Positions 44,154 to 52,617 of a stretch of 58,745 nt of DNA are shown here, piece by piece. A program made the translations under genes and the position numbers. Under the pieces are notes generated by a model. It worked only from the letters and a program-made list of their open reading frames with translations. It made no database searches and had not been told where the DNA came from. The DNA is from CAZNPW01 sp964575185 (GTDB taxonomy: Bacteria; Pseudomonadota; Alphaproteobacteria; Rhodobacterales; Rhodobacteraceae), in the NCBI GenBank assembly GCA_964575185.1, contig CAZNPW010000015.1, positions 1 through 58,745 of the forward strand. The letters run 5' to 3'. Position 1 is the first letter of the stretch. Every line of letters begins with the position of its first letter.

Positions 44154-45215
44154 ATGCAGCACCGCACGCTGGGACGGTCGGGCCTGAAGGTTTCGGCTAT
44201 CGCTTTGGGAACGTTCACCTTTGGCGGGGTCGGGCCGTTTGCGCGGGTGGGCGCGCAGGGCGTGCCCGAGGCGCGGCGGCTGGTGGACCTGGCGCTGGAG
44301 CGGGGGGTCACGACCTTCGACTGCGCGAACATGTATTCCTCTGGAAAGGCGGAAGAAATCCTGGGCGAGGTGCTCGCGGGGCGGCGCGAGCGGGTGATCC
44401 TGACGTCGAAGGCGCGGATGCGGGTGGGGGAGGGGCCGAACGACGAGGGGGCGAGCCGTCACCACCTGATCCGGGCCTGCGAGGACAGCCTGCGGCGGCT
44501 GAAGACGGACCATCTGGACATCTACTTCATCCACGAATGGGACGGCACGACGCCGGTGGAGGAGACGATGGCGGCGCTGGATACCCTTGTTTCGCAAGGG
44601 AAAATCCGCTACGCGGGCTGTTCCAACTACAGCGGCTGGCATGTCATGAAGTCGCTCGCCGCGGCCGACCGGGGCGGCTGGCAGCGCTTCGTGACGCAGC
44701 AGATCCACTACACGCTCGAGGCGCGGGAGGCGGAGTACGAGCTTCTGCCCATCGGGCAGGACCAGGGGCTGGGCACGATGGTCTGGTCGCCGCTGGCGGC
44801 GGGGCTGCTGACCGGCAAGCACAGCCGCGCGGTGCCGGTCGCGCCGGGCAGCCGGCAGGAGGCCGGGTGGACCGAGCCGCCCGTCCGCGACCGCGAGCGG
44901 CTGTGGGCCATCGTCGACAGCTTGCGCGAAGTGGCTGAAACGCATGGGGTTTCCGCCGCGCAGGTGGCGCTGGCCTGGCTGCTGACGCGGCCCACGGTGA
45001 GCAGTCTGGTGGTGGGGGCGCGGACCGAGGAACAGCTCGCCGACAGCCTGGGGGCGGTCGATCTGACCCTGACGGAGGCCGATCTGGACCGGCTGAACGC
45101 GGTGTCGAAGCCGCCGCTGATCTATCCCTACTGGCACCAGGGACAGTTCACGAGGCAGAGGATGTCGGCGGCCGATCTGGTGCTGCATGAGGGCAACGAA
45201 CCGCCGGCCTGGTGA
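44154..45215 (+). CDS. Aldo/keto reductase
   Basis: 353-residue NADPH-dependent AKR of the YdhF/Tas/GPR-like type. It begins MQHRTLGRSGLKVSAIALGT, has FDCANMYSSGKAEEILG with the catalytic Asp and Tyr, LTSKARM with the Lys, and IYFIHEWDGTTP with the His. The cofactor pocket shows MVWSPLAAGLLTG. It reduces an aldehyde or ketose/aldose carbonyl. The ATG at 44154 has AGGAGA upstream; an ATG at 44130 is open too. It is co-located with mtnK/mtnA and the sugar operon, so a sugar-derived aldehyde is a plausible substrate. Confidence 0.9.
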   Translation: MQHRTLGRSGLKVSAIALGTFTFGGVGPFARVGAQGVPEARRLVDLALERGVTTFDCANMYSSGKAEEILGEVLAGRRERVILTSKARMRVGEGPNDEGASRHHLIRACEDSLRRLKTDHLDIYFIHEWDGTTPVEETMAALDTLVSQGKIRYAGCSNYSGWHVMKSLAAADRGGWQRFVTQQIHYTLEAREAEYELLPIGQDQGLGTMVWSPLAAGLLTGKHSRAVPVAPGSRQEAGWTEPPVRDRERLWAIVDSLREVAETHGVSAAQVALAWLLTRPTVSSLVVGARTEEQLADSLGAVDLTLTEADLDRLNAVSKPPLIYPYWHQGQFTRQRMSAADLVLHEGNEPPAW

Positions 45216-45369
45216 CCGCGAGGGGTCCCTGCGTGCGGGGCATTCATCGGCGGGATTTCAAGGATTTGCCGTGTCTTCCTCACGTCTTCCCGGCGTATGG
45301 CAGGCGTATGGCACCTGTCTTCCGTCCTGACGGATCGGGATGCGTCAACGATTCCGCGCGAATCGGCCG

Positions 45370-45975
45370 CTACAGGCGCGCCCGCCCGGTGATCGCCTGC
45401 ACGATCAGCGTCATCGCGAGCATGCCGGGGTCGTCCATCCCGATGGTCCTTTCGCCGAAGATGCGGGCGCGGCCGACGGTGGCGACCTGGCCGCGCAGGG
45501 CGTCCTGCGCCGCCGCCGCCGATGTCGCCGCGGCTTCGGCCACCGTGGACGGCTGCGTCAGCCCCGCGGTCGCGCGGACCATCGCGTCGAGGCTGTCGAG
45601 CACCGTCTTGCCGCCGATCTCGGCCTTGCCGCGCGCCTGCATCGCGGCGAGCGCGGCGGCGATCAGGGCGGAGATCTCTGCCGCTTCCACCCCGGTCCGG
45701 CCCTTCAGGGCCTTGGCCATGGCCATCAGGCCGGTGGCCATGAGCGTGCCGTAGGAGGAGCCCGAGACCTTCGTGAACGCCTGTGCACATTGCATCAGCG
45801 CGACCCCGAGGTCGTCGGGCAGGTCGAGCGCTGCCATCGCCTCGGCCCCCCGGCGCATGGTGACGCCGAGGTCGCCGTCGCCGAGCGCGCCGTCGGCGGC
45901 GTTGAGCCGGTCGAAGGCGTCCGCCATCGCCGGGGCGAGGCGGGCGAGCGCGGCCTTGAGGTCGGCGGTCGTCAC
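45370..45975 (-). CDS. dhaL: Dihydroxyacetone kinase subunit DhaL-like
   Basis: 201-residue ADP/ATP-binding DhaL-type subunit. NAADGALGDGDLGVTMRRG gives the Mg-nucleotide aspartates, and KVSGSSYGTLMATGL and ARIFGERTIGMDDPG are further family motifs. It forms a kinase with the DhaK encoded just upstream (stop/start overlap at 45972-45975). Related DhaKL-type kinases phosphorylate dihydroxyacetone or C4 ketoses such as erythrulose. No PTS DhaM gene is near, suggesting ATP dependence. It is the last gene of the ten-gene operon. Confidence 0.9.
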   Translation of the reverse strand: MTTADLKAALARLAPAMADAFDRLNAADGALGDGDLGVTMRRGAEAMAALDLPDDLGVALMQCAQAFTKVSGSSYGTLMATGLMAMAKALKGRTGVEAAEISALIAAALAAMQARGKAEIGGKTVLDSLDAMVRATAGLTQPSTVAEAAATSAAAAQDALRGQVATVGRARIFGERTIGMDDPGMLAMTLIVQAITGRARL

Positions 45976-46973
45976 CGCACGCTCCAGAAGGCGCAGTCGC
46001 AGGGGGCGGTCAGGAAGTCCTCCGTCCGGGCGTCGAGCTTGCAGAGCGTGAAGCTGACGCCCGCCATCTCCATGCTGGTGGCGTAGCGGCCGACGAGCGG
46101 CATGACGATGGTGGCCCCGGCGGCTTCGAGGCGGGCCTTGACGGTGCGGTAGAGGATGTAGAGTTCCTCGGGCGGGGTCGCGCCGAGCGAGTTGACCATG
46201 ACCGACACGCGGTCGCCCTGCGCCAGCGGCATGTCGGCGAGCAGGCGGTCCATCATCTCGCCCGCGATGGCGTCGGCGGGGCGGAGCTTGCCGCGCCAGA
46301 CGCCGGGTTCGCCGTGGATGCCCATGCCCATCTCCATCTCGTCGTCGGCGATGGTGAAGGTGGGCCTGGCGGCCTGCGGCACGGTGCAGGGCGAGAGCGC
46401 CACGCCGATGGAGCGGCAGGCGTCGGCCGCCTTCTGCGCAACGGCGGTGACGGTGTCGAGGTCGTGCCCGGCCTCGGCCGCCGCGCCCGCGATCTTGAAG
46501 GCGTAGACCATGCCCGCGACGCCGCGGCGCTTGGCGGCCTCCTGTGGCGGGGCGGAGGCCACGTCGTCGGCGAGAAGGACGGTGGTGCAGCGGATGCCGT
46601 CGAAGTCGACGAGGTCGCCCGCCATGTCGAAGTTCATCACGTCGCCGCCGTAGTTGCCGTAGAGCCGCAGCACGCCCGCGCCGGAATCGGCGGCGCGGAT
46701 GGCGTCGGCCATCTGGTCGGCGGAAGGCGAGGCGAAGACGTCGCCGATGGCGCAGGCGTCGAGGAGGCCGTGGCCGACGTATCCCGTGAAGACGGGCAGG
46801 TGGCCCGAGCCGCCGCCGGTGACGATGCCGACCTTGCCCCTTGCGCCGGGGGTGGCGCGGGCGACGGCGCGCTGGGTCTCGCCGACAAGGCGGTAGTGCG
46901 CGGGGTGTGCTGCGACCAGCCCGGCGAGCATCTCGTCGACGTAATCGGCGGGGGCGTTCAGGATCTTCTTCAT
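45972..46973 (-). CDS. dhaK: Dihydroxyacetone kinase subunit DhaK-like
   Basis: 333-residue substrate-binding subunit. It shows VTGGGSGHLPVFTGYVG and GVLRLYGNYGGDVMNFDMA; the covalent substrate-binding His220 is in MGMGIHGEPG. The ligand is a short ketose such as dihydroxyacetone or erythrulose. The start ATG 46973 follows GGGAGGACC; in-frame sequence upstream of it re-reads the permease gene. Its start overlaps the permease stop (46970-46972). Presence at the end of a sugar-import operon suggests that the pathway yields or uses a C3/C4 ketose. Confidence 0.92.
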   Translation of the reverse strand: MKKILNAPADYVDEMLAGLVAAHPAHYRLVGETQRAVARATPGARGKVGIVTGGGSGHLPVFTGYVGHGLLDACAIGDVFASPSADQMADAIRAADSGAGVLRLYGNYGGDVMNFDMAGDLVDFDGIRCTTVLLADDVASAPPQEAAKRRGVAGMVYAFKIAGAAAEAGHDLDTVTAVAQKAADACRSIGVALSPCTVPQAARPTFTIADDEMEMGMGIHGEPGVWRGKLRPADAIAGEMMDRLLADMPLAQGDRVSVMVNSLGATPPEELYILYRTVKARLEAAGATIVMPLVGRYATSMEMAGVSFTLCKLDARTEDFLTAPCDCAFWSVR

Positions 46974-47935
46974 CGGGGTCCTCCCTGGCGCCGGGGCGCC
47001 CATGTGTTCACGATCATCACGAAGATCAGCAGGCTGCCCCAGATGAGCTCGCGCGCGAAGTTCGACACGCCGATCATGTTGAGGCCCGAGGAGAGGAACT
47101 GCATCGACAGCACCGCGAGGACGACGCCGATCACCCGGCCGTAGCCGCCGTAGGGGTTGACGCCGCCGAGCACGGCGATGAGGACGGCGAGGAGCAGGTA
47201 GCTCGTGCCGTAGTCGGCCTTGGCGGAGTTGGCGCGGGACATCACCACCCAGCCCGCGATGGCGGCGAGCGCGCCGGAGGCTGCGTAGACGCGGATCAGC
47301 ATGGAGCCCACGTCGAGCGCCGCGAAGCGGGCGGCCAGCGGGTTCGCGCCGTACATCCGCACCTGCACGCCGAAGGCGGTGCGGGTGAGGACGAAGGACA
47401 GGCCGGCGGCGAGGAGGGCGAAGAGGATGAGCGGCACGGGGATGCCGATCAGGGTGTCGTTGCCGATCCAGGCCATGGCCGGGGGCAGGCCCATCACCGC
47501 CGACCCGCCGGTCAGCGCGATGGCCGCGCCGGTGAAGACGAGGCCGGTGCCGAGCGTGGCGAGGATCGGCGGGAGGCCGAAGGTGGCGACGGCGAGGCCG
47601 TTCAGGAGGCCCGCGAGCATTCCGGCCAGGAGCGACAGGCCGAGGGCGAGCACGACCACCCAGGGCCCCGCGCCGATGCCGCCCATCTGCACCATGACCA
47701 GCGCCGCGATGATGCCGGTCATGTTGGCGATGCCCACGACCGACAGGTCGATCCCGCCGGTGAGCATGGTCAGCGTCATGGCGAGCGCGAGGATGGCGAA
47801 CTCGGGGAACTGGAAGGCCATGCTGGTGAGGTTCTGGAGCGAGAGGAACCGGTCGGGCGACAGCGCGGCCATGAGGACGAAGACGGCCACCGTGATGACG
47901 GCGAGGCGGCCTTCGGGGGAGGCGAGCGCCTTCAT
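46970..47935 (-). CDS. Sugar ABC transporter permease (RbsC/LsrD-like)
   Basis: 321-residue BPD_transp_2-family permease with about nine hydrophobic segments. LTMLTGGIDLSVVGIANMTG and LLNGLAVATFGLPPILATLGT are typical of RbsC/LsrC/LsrD, and the C-terminal LGGVNPYGGYGRVIGV of the same group. It pairs with the next permease (heterodimer as in LsrCD). The ATG at 47935 overlaps the stop of the upstream permease gene, and the stop overlaps dhaK. Confidence 0.92.
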   Translation of the reverse strand: MKALASPEGRLAVITVAVFVLMAALSPDRFLSLQNLTSMAFQFPEFAILALAMTLTMLTGGIDLSVVGIANMTGIIAALVMVQMGGIGAGPWVVVLALGLSLLAGMLAGLLNGLAVATFGLPPILATLGTGLVFTGAAIALTGGSAVMGLPPAMAWIGNDTLIGIPVPLILFALLAAGLSFVLTRTAFGVQVRMYGANPLAARFAALDVGSMLIRVYAASGALAAIAGWVVMSRANSAKADYGTSYLLLAVLIAVLGGVNPYGGYGRVIGVVLAVLSMQFLSSGLNMIGVSNFARELIWGSLLIFVMIVNTWAPRRQGGPR

Positions 47936-48915
47936 GCCGCCCTCGCGGCGGCGCGCTTGGCCTGCCAGGCGGGCAGGCCGGTGCCGATCAGGATGAGGCA
48001 GCCGATGGCGATGGACTGGAAGGTGTTGGGGATGCCGAGGGTGATGAGCGAGTTGCGGACGAGAACGATCAGCGCCACGCCCAGGATCGTGCCCGTCAGC
48101 GTGCCGTAGCCGCCCGCGAGCCGCGCGCCGCCGAGGACGACGGCGGCGATGACGGAAAGCTCCAGCCCGACGAGGTCGAAGGGGTTGGCGACGCGCGCCA
48201 TGCTGGCGTGGATCACCCCGGCGAGGCCGGCGAGCGCGCCGACGTAGAGGAAGACGGCGAACTGCACGCGCGCCACGTCGATGCCGATGCGCCGGGCGCT
48301 TTCGACCGAGCCGCCGATGGCGTAGACCTGCCGCCCGAGCATCGTGCGGTTCAGGATGAACCAGGTGACGGCCACCACGGCGACGGCGGCGAGGAAGGCC
48401 GCGTGGAGCGAGAAGATCGAGCCGTCGGGGTTCTGCCCCCGGAACAGGACCATGCGGCCGAACTCGCGCATCCCCGGCGGCAGGGTGGTGATCTGGCGCT
48501 GGCCGATGAAGGTCAGCATGAAGCCGCGGAAGATCGACATGGTGCCGAGCGTGACGATGAGCGTCGGCAGGCCGAAGCCCGCGATGAGGATGCCGTTGAC
48601 CGCGCCGAGTGCGCTGCCCGCCGCCATGGCGAAGAGGATCGCGCCCCACCAGGGCATCCAGGGCAGGGCCGCGTTCAGGACCATCGCGGTGACGTACATC
48701 GTGACGGCGGCGACGGCGGTGAAGCTGACGTCGATCCCGCCCGACACCAGCACGACGAAGGCCGCGACGGCGAAGATCGACAGCACGATGCCGTTGCGCA
48801 GAAGGTCGGTCAGGGTGGCGATCGACAGGAACCCGGGGTCGGCGACGGTGGCGGCGACGCAGAAGGCCAGGATCACGCCGGCGACCAGCGTCTCGTTGCG
48901 GGTCCAGAGGGTCAT
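47932..48915 (-). CDS. Sugar ABC transporter permease (RbsC/LsrC-like)
   Basis: 327-residue second permease with the same architecture: FVVLVSGGIDVSFTAVAAVTMY, AVNGILIAGFGLPTLIVTLGTMSIFRG and VVLGGARLAGGYGTLTGTILG. Having two different permeases rather than a homodimer is like the Lsr (AI-2) and rhamnose importers. ATG 48915 overlaps the stop of the ATPase gene. Ligand unknown. Confidence 0.92.
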   Translation of the reverse strand: MTLWTRNETLVAGVILAFCVAATVADPGFLSIATLTDLLRNGIVLSIFAVAAFVVLVSGGIDVSFTAVAAVTMYVTAMVLNAALPWMPWWGAILFAMAAGSALGAVNGILIAGFGLPTLIVTLGTMSIFRGFMLTFIGQRQITTLPPGMREFGRMVLFRGQNPDGSIFSLHAAFLAAVAVVAVTWFILNRTMLGRQVYAIGGSVESARRIGIDVARVQFAVFLYVGALAGLAGVIHASMARVANPFDLVGLELSVIAAVVLGGARLAGGYGTLTGTILGVALIVLVRNSLITLGIPNTFQSIAIGCLILIGTGLPAWQAKRAAARAA

Positions 48916-50393
48916 GACGCGAGCCGCGCTGCGAGGTCGCGTTCGGTCACGCCGCCCGCGAGCGTGTCGGTGACCGACCCTGCGCGCATCACGAGGATGC
49001 GGTGGCAGGTGGCGATCAGCTCGGGCAGGTCGTCGGAGATGACGATCACGCCCAGGCCCTGCGCGGCGAGGCCCGCGATGATGCCGTGGATTTCGGCCTT
49101 GGAGCCGACGTCGACGCCGACCGACGGCCCGTTCAGCACCAGGACGCGGGGGGCGCGGGCCATCCAGCGGGCGAGCACCACGCGCTGCTGGTTGCCGCCG
49201 GACAGCGAGCGCACGGGGGCGGCGGGGTCGGGGGCCTTGACCGACAGGCGGGCGAGCCAGTCGCGCGCCTCGCCCAGAAGCCCCGCGAGGTCGAGGAGCC
49301 CGCCGCGGGCGTGGGCCTGCAGGCGGCCGACGGCCACGTTCTGCACGATGGCCTGCGTCAGGAACAGCCCTTCGGTCAGCCGGTCCTCGGGCACGTAGCC
49401 GATGCCCGCCGCCGCCGCGGCGACCGGGTCGCCGAGCGGCACGGGCACCCCGTCGAGCGTGACGGTCCCCGCGTCGGGGGCGACGAGCCCGAACAGCGCC
49501 TTGGCGAGCGAGGTGCGGCCCGAGCCGAGCAGGCCCGACACCCCCAGCACCTCGCCCGCGTGCAGGTCGAAGCCGACGCCCGCGAAGGCCCCGGCCTTGG
49601 CCAGCCCCGCGACGCGCAGCAGCACCGGCGCGCCGGGGGCGAGCGGGGCGGGCGGGCGTTCCGCCACGGCGCGGCCGGTCATCGCCTGCGTCAGGCGGGC
49701 GGCGTCGAAGTCGGAGGCCGGGCCTTCGGCGACCTTCGCGCCGTTGCGCAGCACGACGACGCGCTCGCAGACCTCGAGCACTTCGGCGAGCTTGTGGCTG
49801 ACGAAGAGGACCGCGACGCCGTCCGCCTTCAGCTTGCGGATGATGGCGAGCAGCCCCGCGACCTCGCGCGCGGTGAGCGCGGTGGTCGGTTCGTCCATGA
49901 TGATGAGCCGGGCGTCGGAGCCGAGCGCGCGGGCGATGGCGACGAGCTGCTTCGCGGCCACGGGCAAGGTTTCGACCGCCACGTCGAGCGGGATGTCGAC
50001 GCCGATCCGCGCCAGCGTGGCGCTGGCGATGCGGCGCTGTTCGGCGCGGCGGACAAGGCGCGCGCCCGCGCCCATCTCGGCCGGGAGGGCGATGTTCTCG
50101 GCCACCGTCAGGTTCGGGAACAGGCTGAAGTCCTGGAAGATGACCTTGATTCCGGCGGCAGCCGAGGCCCGGGGCGTCAGCCGCGCCTGCACCGCGCCGC
50201 CGAACGCGATGGTGCCGCGGTCGGGCTGTTCGACGCCCGCGAGGATCTTGATGAGCGTGGACTTGCCCGACCCGTTCTCGCCCGCGAGGCACAGGGCTTC
50301 GCCCGCGCGGATCGTCAGGTCCACGTCGGCCAGCGCCGTGATCCCGGCATAGGTTTTCGTCACGCCCGCGAGCGCGACCAGATCGTCCGGCAT
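48912..50393 (-). CDS. Sugar ABC transporter ATPase with two ABC domains (RbsA/LsrA-like)
   Basis: 493-residue duplicated ATPase. Domain 1 has Walker A GENGSGKST and Walker B LIIMDEPTTALT, but its signature region reads LPVAAKQLVAIARAL instead of a canonical LSGGQ. Domain 2 has a degenerate Walker A (GLLGSGRTS), signature LSGGNQQRV and Walker B VLVLNGPSVGVD, with Asn-Gly in place of Asp-Glu. The asymmetry is usual for RbsA/MglA/LsrA proteins, which have one consensus site. ATG 50393 is 53 bp after the binding-protein stop. Confidence 0.93.
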   Translation of the reverse strand: MPDDLVALAGVTKTYAGITALADVDLTIRAGEALCLAGENGSGKSTLIKILAGVEQPDRGTIAFGGAVQARLTPRASAAAGIKVIFQDFSLFPNLTVAENIALPAEMGAGARLVRRAEQRRIASATLARIGVDIPLDVAVETLPVAAKQLVAIARALGSDARLIIMDEPTTALTAREVAGLLAIIRKLKADGVAVLFVSHKLAEVLEVCERVVVLRNGAKVAEGPASDFDAARLTQAMTGRAVAERPPAPLAPGAPVLLRVAGLAKAGAFAGVGFDLHAGEVLGVSGLLGSGRTSLAKALFGLVAPDAGTVTLDGVPVPLGDPVAAAAAGIGYVPEDRLTEGLFLTQAIVQNVAVGRLQAHARGGLLDLAGLLGEARDWLARLSVKAPDPAAPVRSLSGGNQQRVVLARWMARAPRVLVLNGPSVGVDVGSKAEIHGIIAGLAAQGLGVIVISDDLPELIATCHRILVMRAGSVTDTLAGGVTERDLAARLAS

Positions 50394-50446
50394 CGGCCAG
50401 CCCCCGGCGGGAAACGGGGGGCGGACGGCCCGCCCCCCGGCAATCG

Positions 50447-51427
50447 TCAGAAGGGGTACTCGGCCATGTTTTCCCTGGTCACGTTGACCCAGGCCTGGCC
50501 GTAGATGACCTTGCCGTCGAGCTTGATCTTCTCGTAGCCCGGCAGGCCGAGGTCCATGCCGTCGGTCACAGTCTGGCCGTCCATCACCATCTGGGCGAGC
50601 TTGTTCATCGCGTAGCCCGCGACCGAGGGGTCCCAGAAGCCGATCCCGTCCACCGCGCCGGTTTCCAGATACTGCCCGGCGATCGAGGGCAGCGAGGTGC
50701 CGAAGACGCAGGTCGCATCCTCGAGCCCGCGCTCCTCGATGGCAAGCCCGATCCCGGCCACGTCGGTCGAGGCCGAGCCCTGCATCCCCTTGATGTTCGG
50801 GAAGGCGCGCAGCACCTCCTGCGCCTTGGCATAGGCCTGCTGCTGGTCGTCGAAGGTTTCGTTCTTGTCGCCGACCAGCGTCATGTTGGGGTAGTTCGCC
50901 TTCTGGTAGGCGATGGCCCCGTCGACCCACTGGTTGTGCGTCTGGCTGGTGAGCGAGCCGACGAAGACCGCGTATTCGCCCGTCCCGCCCATGCAGGTCG
51001 CCATCTTCTCCATCAGGTTCGCGCCGAAGTCCTCGTTCACGAAGGCCTCGAGGTCGTAGACGGTGTTCTGCTGGCTGGCGGCCTCGTGCGTGATGACGGT
51101 GATCCCGGCGTCCATCGCGCGCTTCAGCACCGGCTCGAGCGCCTCGGGCGACATCGGCACGACGGCGAGCGAATCGACGCCCTGCGCGATCATGTCCTCG
51201 ATCAGGGCGACCTGCTGCTGCGGGTCGGCCTGCGCCGGGCCGACCTGGAAGGCGTTGTTGCCGGTGTCGGCGGCGAACTGCTTCACGCCCTCTTCCATGC
51301 GGTTGAACCACTGGATGCCGGCGATCTTGACCACCGTGGCCATGTCGCGCGATTCCTGCGCCAGGGCGGGGGCGGCGGTCAGCGCGGTCGTCGCCGCGAG
51401 CGCGGCGAGCGTCAGTCGTTTCGTCAT
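50447..51427 (-). CDS. Sugar/AI-2-type ABC substrate-binding protein
   Basis: 326-residue periplasmic binding protein of the Peripla_BP_4 (RbsB/LsrB/RhaS) family. A Sec signal peptide (LAALAATTALTAAPALAQ) is cleaved near residue 24. The mature start VVKIAGIQWFNRMEEGVKQFA and later AVVPMSPEALEPVLKRAMDAGI resemble LsrB and RhaS more than RbsB. The ATG at 51427 follows CGGGAGGAA. The first base of its start region overlaps the acoC stop (ATGA), tying transport to the dehydrogenase genes. Ligand unknown; a pentose, deoxy-sugar or AI-2-like compound is plausible. Confidence 0.92.
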   Translation of the reverse strand: MTKRLTLAALAATTALTAAPALAQESRDMATVVKIAGIQWFNRMEEGVKQFAADTGNNAFQVGPAQADPQQQVALIEDMIAQGVDSLAVVPMSPEALEPVLKRAMDAGITVITHEAASQQNTVYDLEAFVNEDFGANLMEKMATCMGGTGEYAVFVGSLTSQTHNQWVDGAIAYQKANYPNMTLVGDKNETFDDQQQAYAKAQEVLRAFPNIKGMQGSASTDVAGIGLAIEERGLEDATCVFGTSLPSIAGQYLETGAVDGIGFWDPSVAGYAMNKLAQMVMDGQTVTDGMDLGLPGYEKIKLDGKVIYGQAWVNVTRENMAEYPF

Positions 51428-52617
51428 GTCGTTCCTCCCGGGTTGATTGCCGTTGCGGGCGGTGCGTCCGCCCCTTCCGCTGCGCGGACCCTGTCCGGCA
51501 GTGAAACCCATGCTGCCGCTGCGTCAAGCCGCAGGCGTGCGGCGAGATGCGGGATGAGGTCGGGGGCGGCGTGGTGCGGCAGGTGGCCCGCGCCGGCGAC
51601 GAGGTGGAGTGCCGCCCGGGGCGGCAGGGCCGCCACCGCCTGCCAGGGCAAGATACGGTCGGCGGTGCCCCAGACGACGCGGAGCCTGTCCGCGAGCGGG
51701 GGCAGGTCGGGGCGGATGTCGATGTCGCGCAGGGACGCGACCAGGGGTTCCAGCGCGGGCCGCAGGGCGGCGATGCGGGCGAGTTCGGCGGCCAGCGCGC
51801 GGGGGCCGATGCGCGGCCCGTCGAGGCGGGCGAGCGCCGCGGCGAGGTCGGCGGGGGTCGTGGCCTGCATGACGCCGGTGGTGAAGCCCGCGTCGGGGGC
51901 CGGGCCGAGGCCCGTGGGGGCGATCAGGATCAGCCCGGCGAGGCGGTCGCCCAGGGTCGCCGCCAGCCGCACGGCGACGGCGGCGCCGAGCGAGTGGCCG
52001 ATGAGGATGACAGGGCCTGCGGGCAGGTCGAGCGCTGCGGCGGTGGCGTCGATGTCGGGGGCGGGGGGCAGGTCGGGGGCGGCGACGGCGAGGCCCATCG
52101 ACCGCAGCCGCGCGGGCAGGTCGCGCCAGCCCATGGGGCTGTCGAACAGGCCGTGGAGCAGCACCGCCGTGACCGTTCCGCCCGCCACGTCGGCGGCGGT
52201 GATCCGCCCGTTGCGGCCGGTGCCGGTGAGCGCCGCGAGCCGCACCCCCGCCGCCCGCGCCGCCGCCCGGGCGGCGGGGCTGGCGCGCAGGCCGTCGCGG
52301 CGGGGCGGGGGGGCGGCGGAGATGATGGCCGGGGCGGGGGCCTGCGGGGGGGCAGGGCGGACCTCGGGCGCTGCGCCGGCCTGCTCGACCTCGGCGATCG
52401 GGGCATCGAGCGCCACGGTGTCGCCCTCGGCCACCAGATGCGCGGCCATGGTGCCGTCGGCGAGCGCGGGGACCTCGACCACGGCCTTGTCGGTCTCGAC
52501 CTCGAGCAGCACCTCGCCGCGGCGGTAGGACGCGCCGGGGGCGACGCGCCAGGCGGTCAGGCGCGCCTCCTCCATCGTCTCGCCGAGGCGCGGGAGGGTC
52601 AGGGTCACGCGGCCCAT
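51424..52617 (-). CDS. acoC: AcoC-like E2 component: lipoyl domain fused to alpha/beta hydrolase
   Basis: 397 residues in three parts. The lipoyl domain at 1-80 has the modifiable Lys in VETDKAVVEVP. The E3-binding domain at about 120-155 reads ASPAARAAARAAGV...GTGRNGRITAADV. The alpha/beta-hydrolase fold runs from 160 to the end, with LLHGLFDSPMGW, nucleophile Ser in GHSLGAAVAV and His in GAGHLPHH. The usual acyltransferase HxxxDG core is absent. This is the AcoC layout of acetoin dehydrogenase systems. The start at 52617 overlaps acoB by 13 bp. The E3 subunit is not encoded nearby. Confidence 0.85.
   Translation of the reverse strand: MGRVTLTLPRLGETMEEARLTAWRVAPGASYRRGEVLLEVETDKAVVEVPALADGTMAAHLVAEGDTVALDAPIAEVEQAGAAPEVRPAPPQAPAPAIISAAPPPRRDGLRASPAARAAARAAGVRLAALTGTGRNGRITAADVAGGTVTAVLLHGLFDSPMGWRDLPARLRSMGLAVAAPDLPPAPDIDATAAALDLPAGPVILIGHSLGAAVAVRLAATLGDRLAGLILIAPTGLGPAPDAGFTTGVMQATTPADLAAALARLDGPRIGPRALAAELARIAALRPALEPLVASLRDIDIRPDLPPLADRLRVVWGTADRILPWQAVAALPPRAALHLVAGAGHLPHHAAPDLIPHLAARLRLDAAAAWVSLPDRVRAAEGADAPPATAINPGGTT

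Noticed and set aside
45292..45313. Two tandem copies of GGCGTATGGCA between the convergent AKR and dhaL genes
   Set aside because: An 11-bp duplication with only two copies and no sequence relation to the 32 kb array; too little to claim function.
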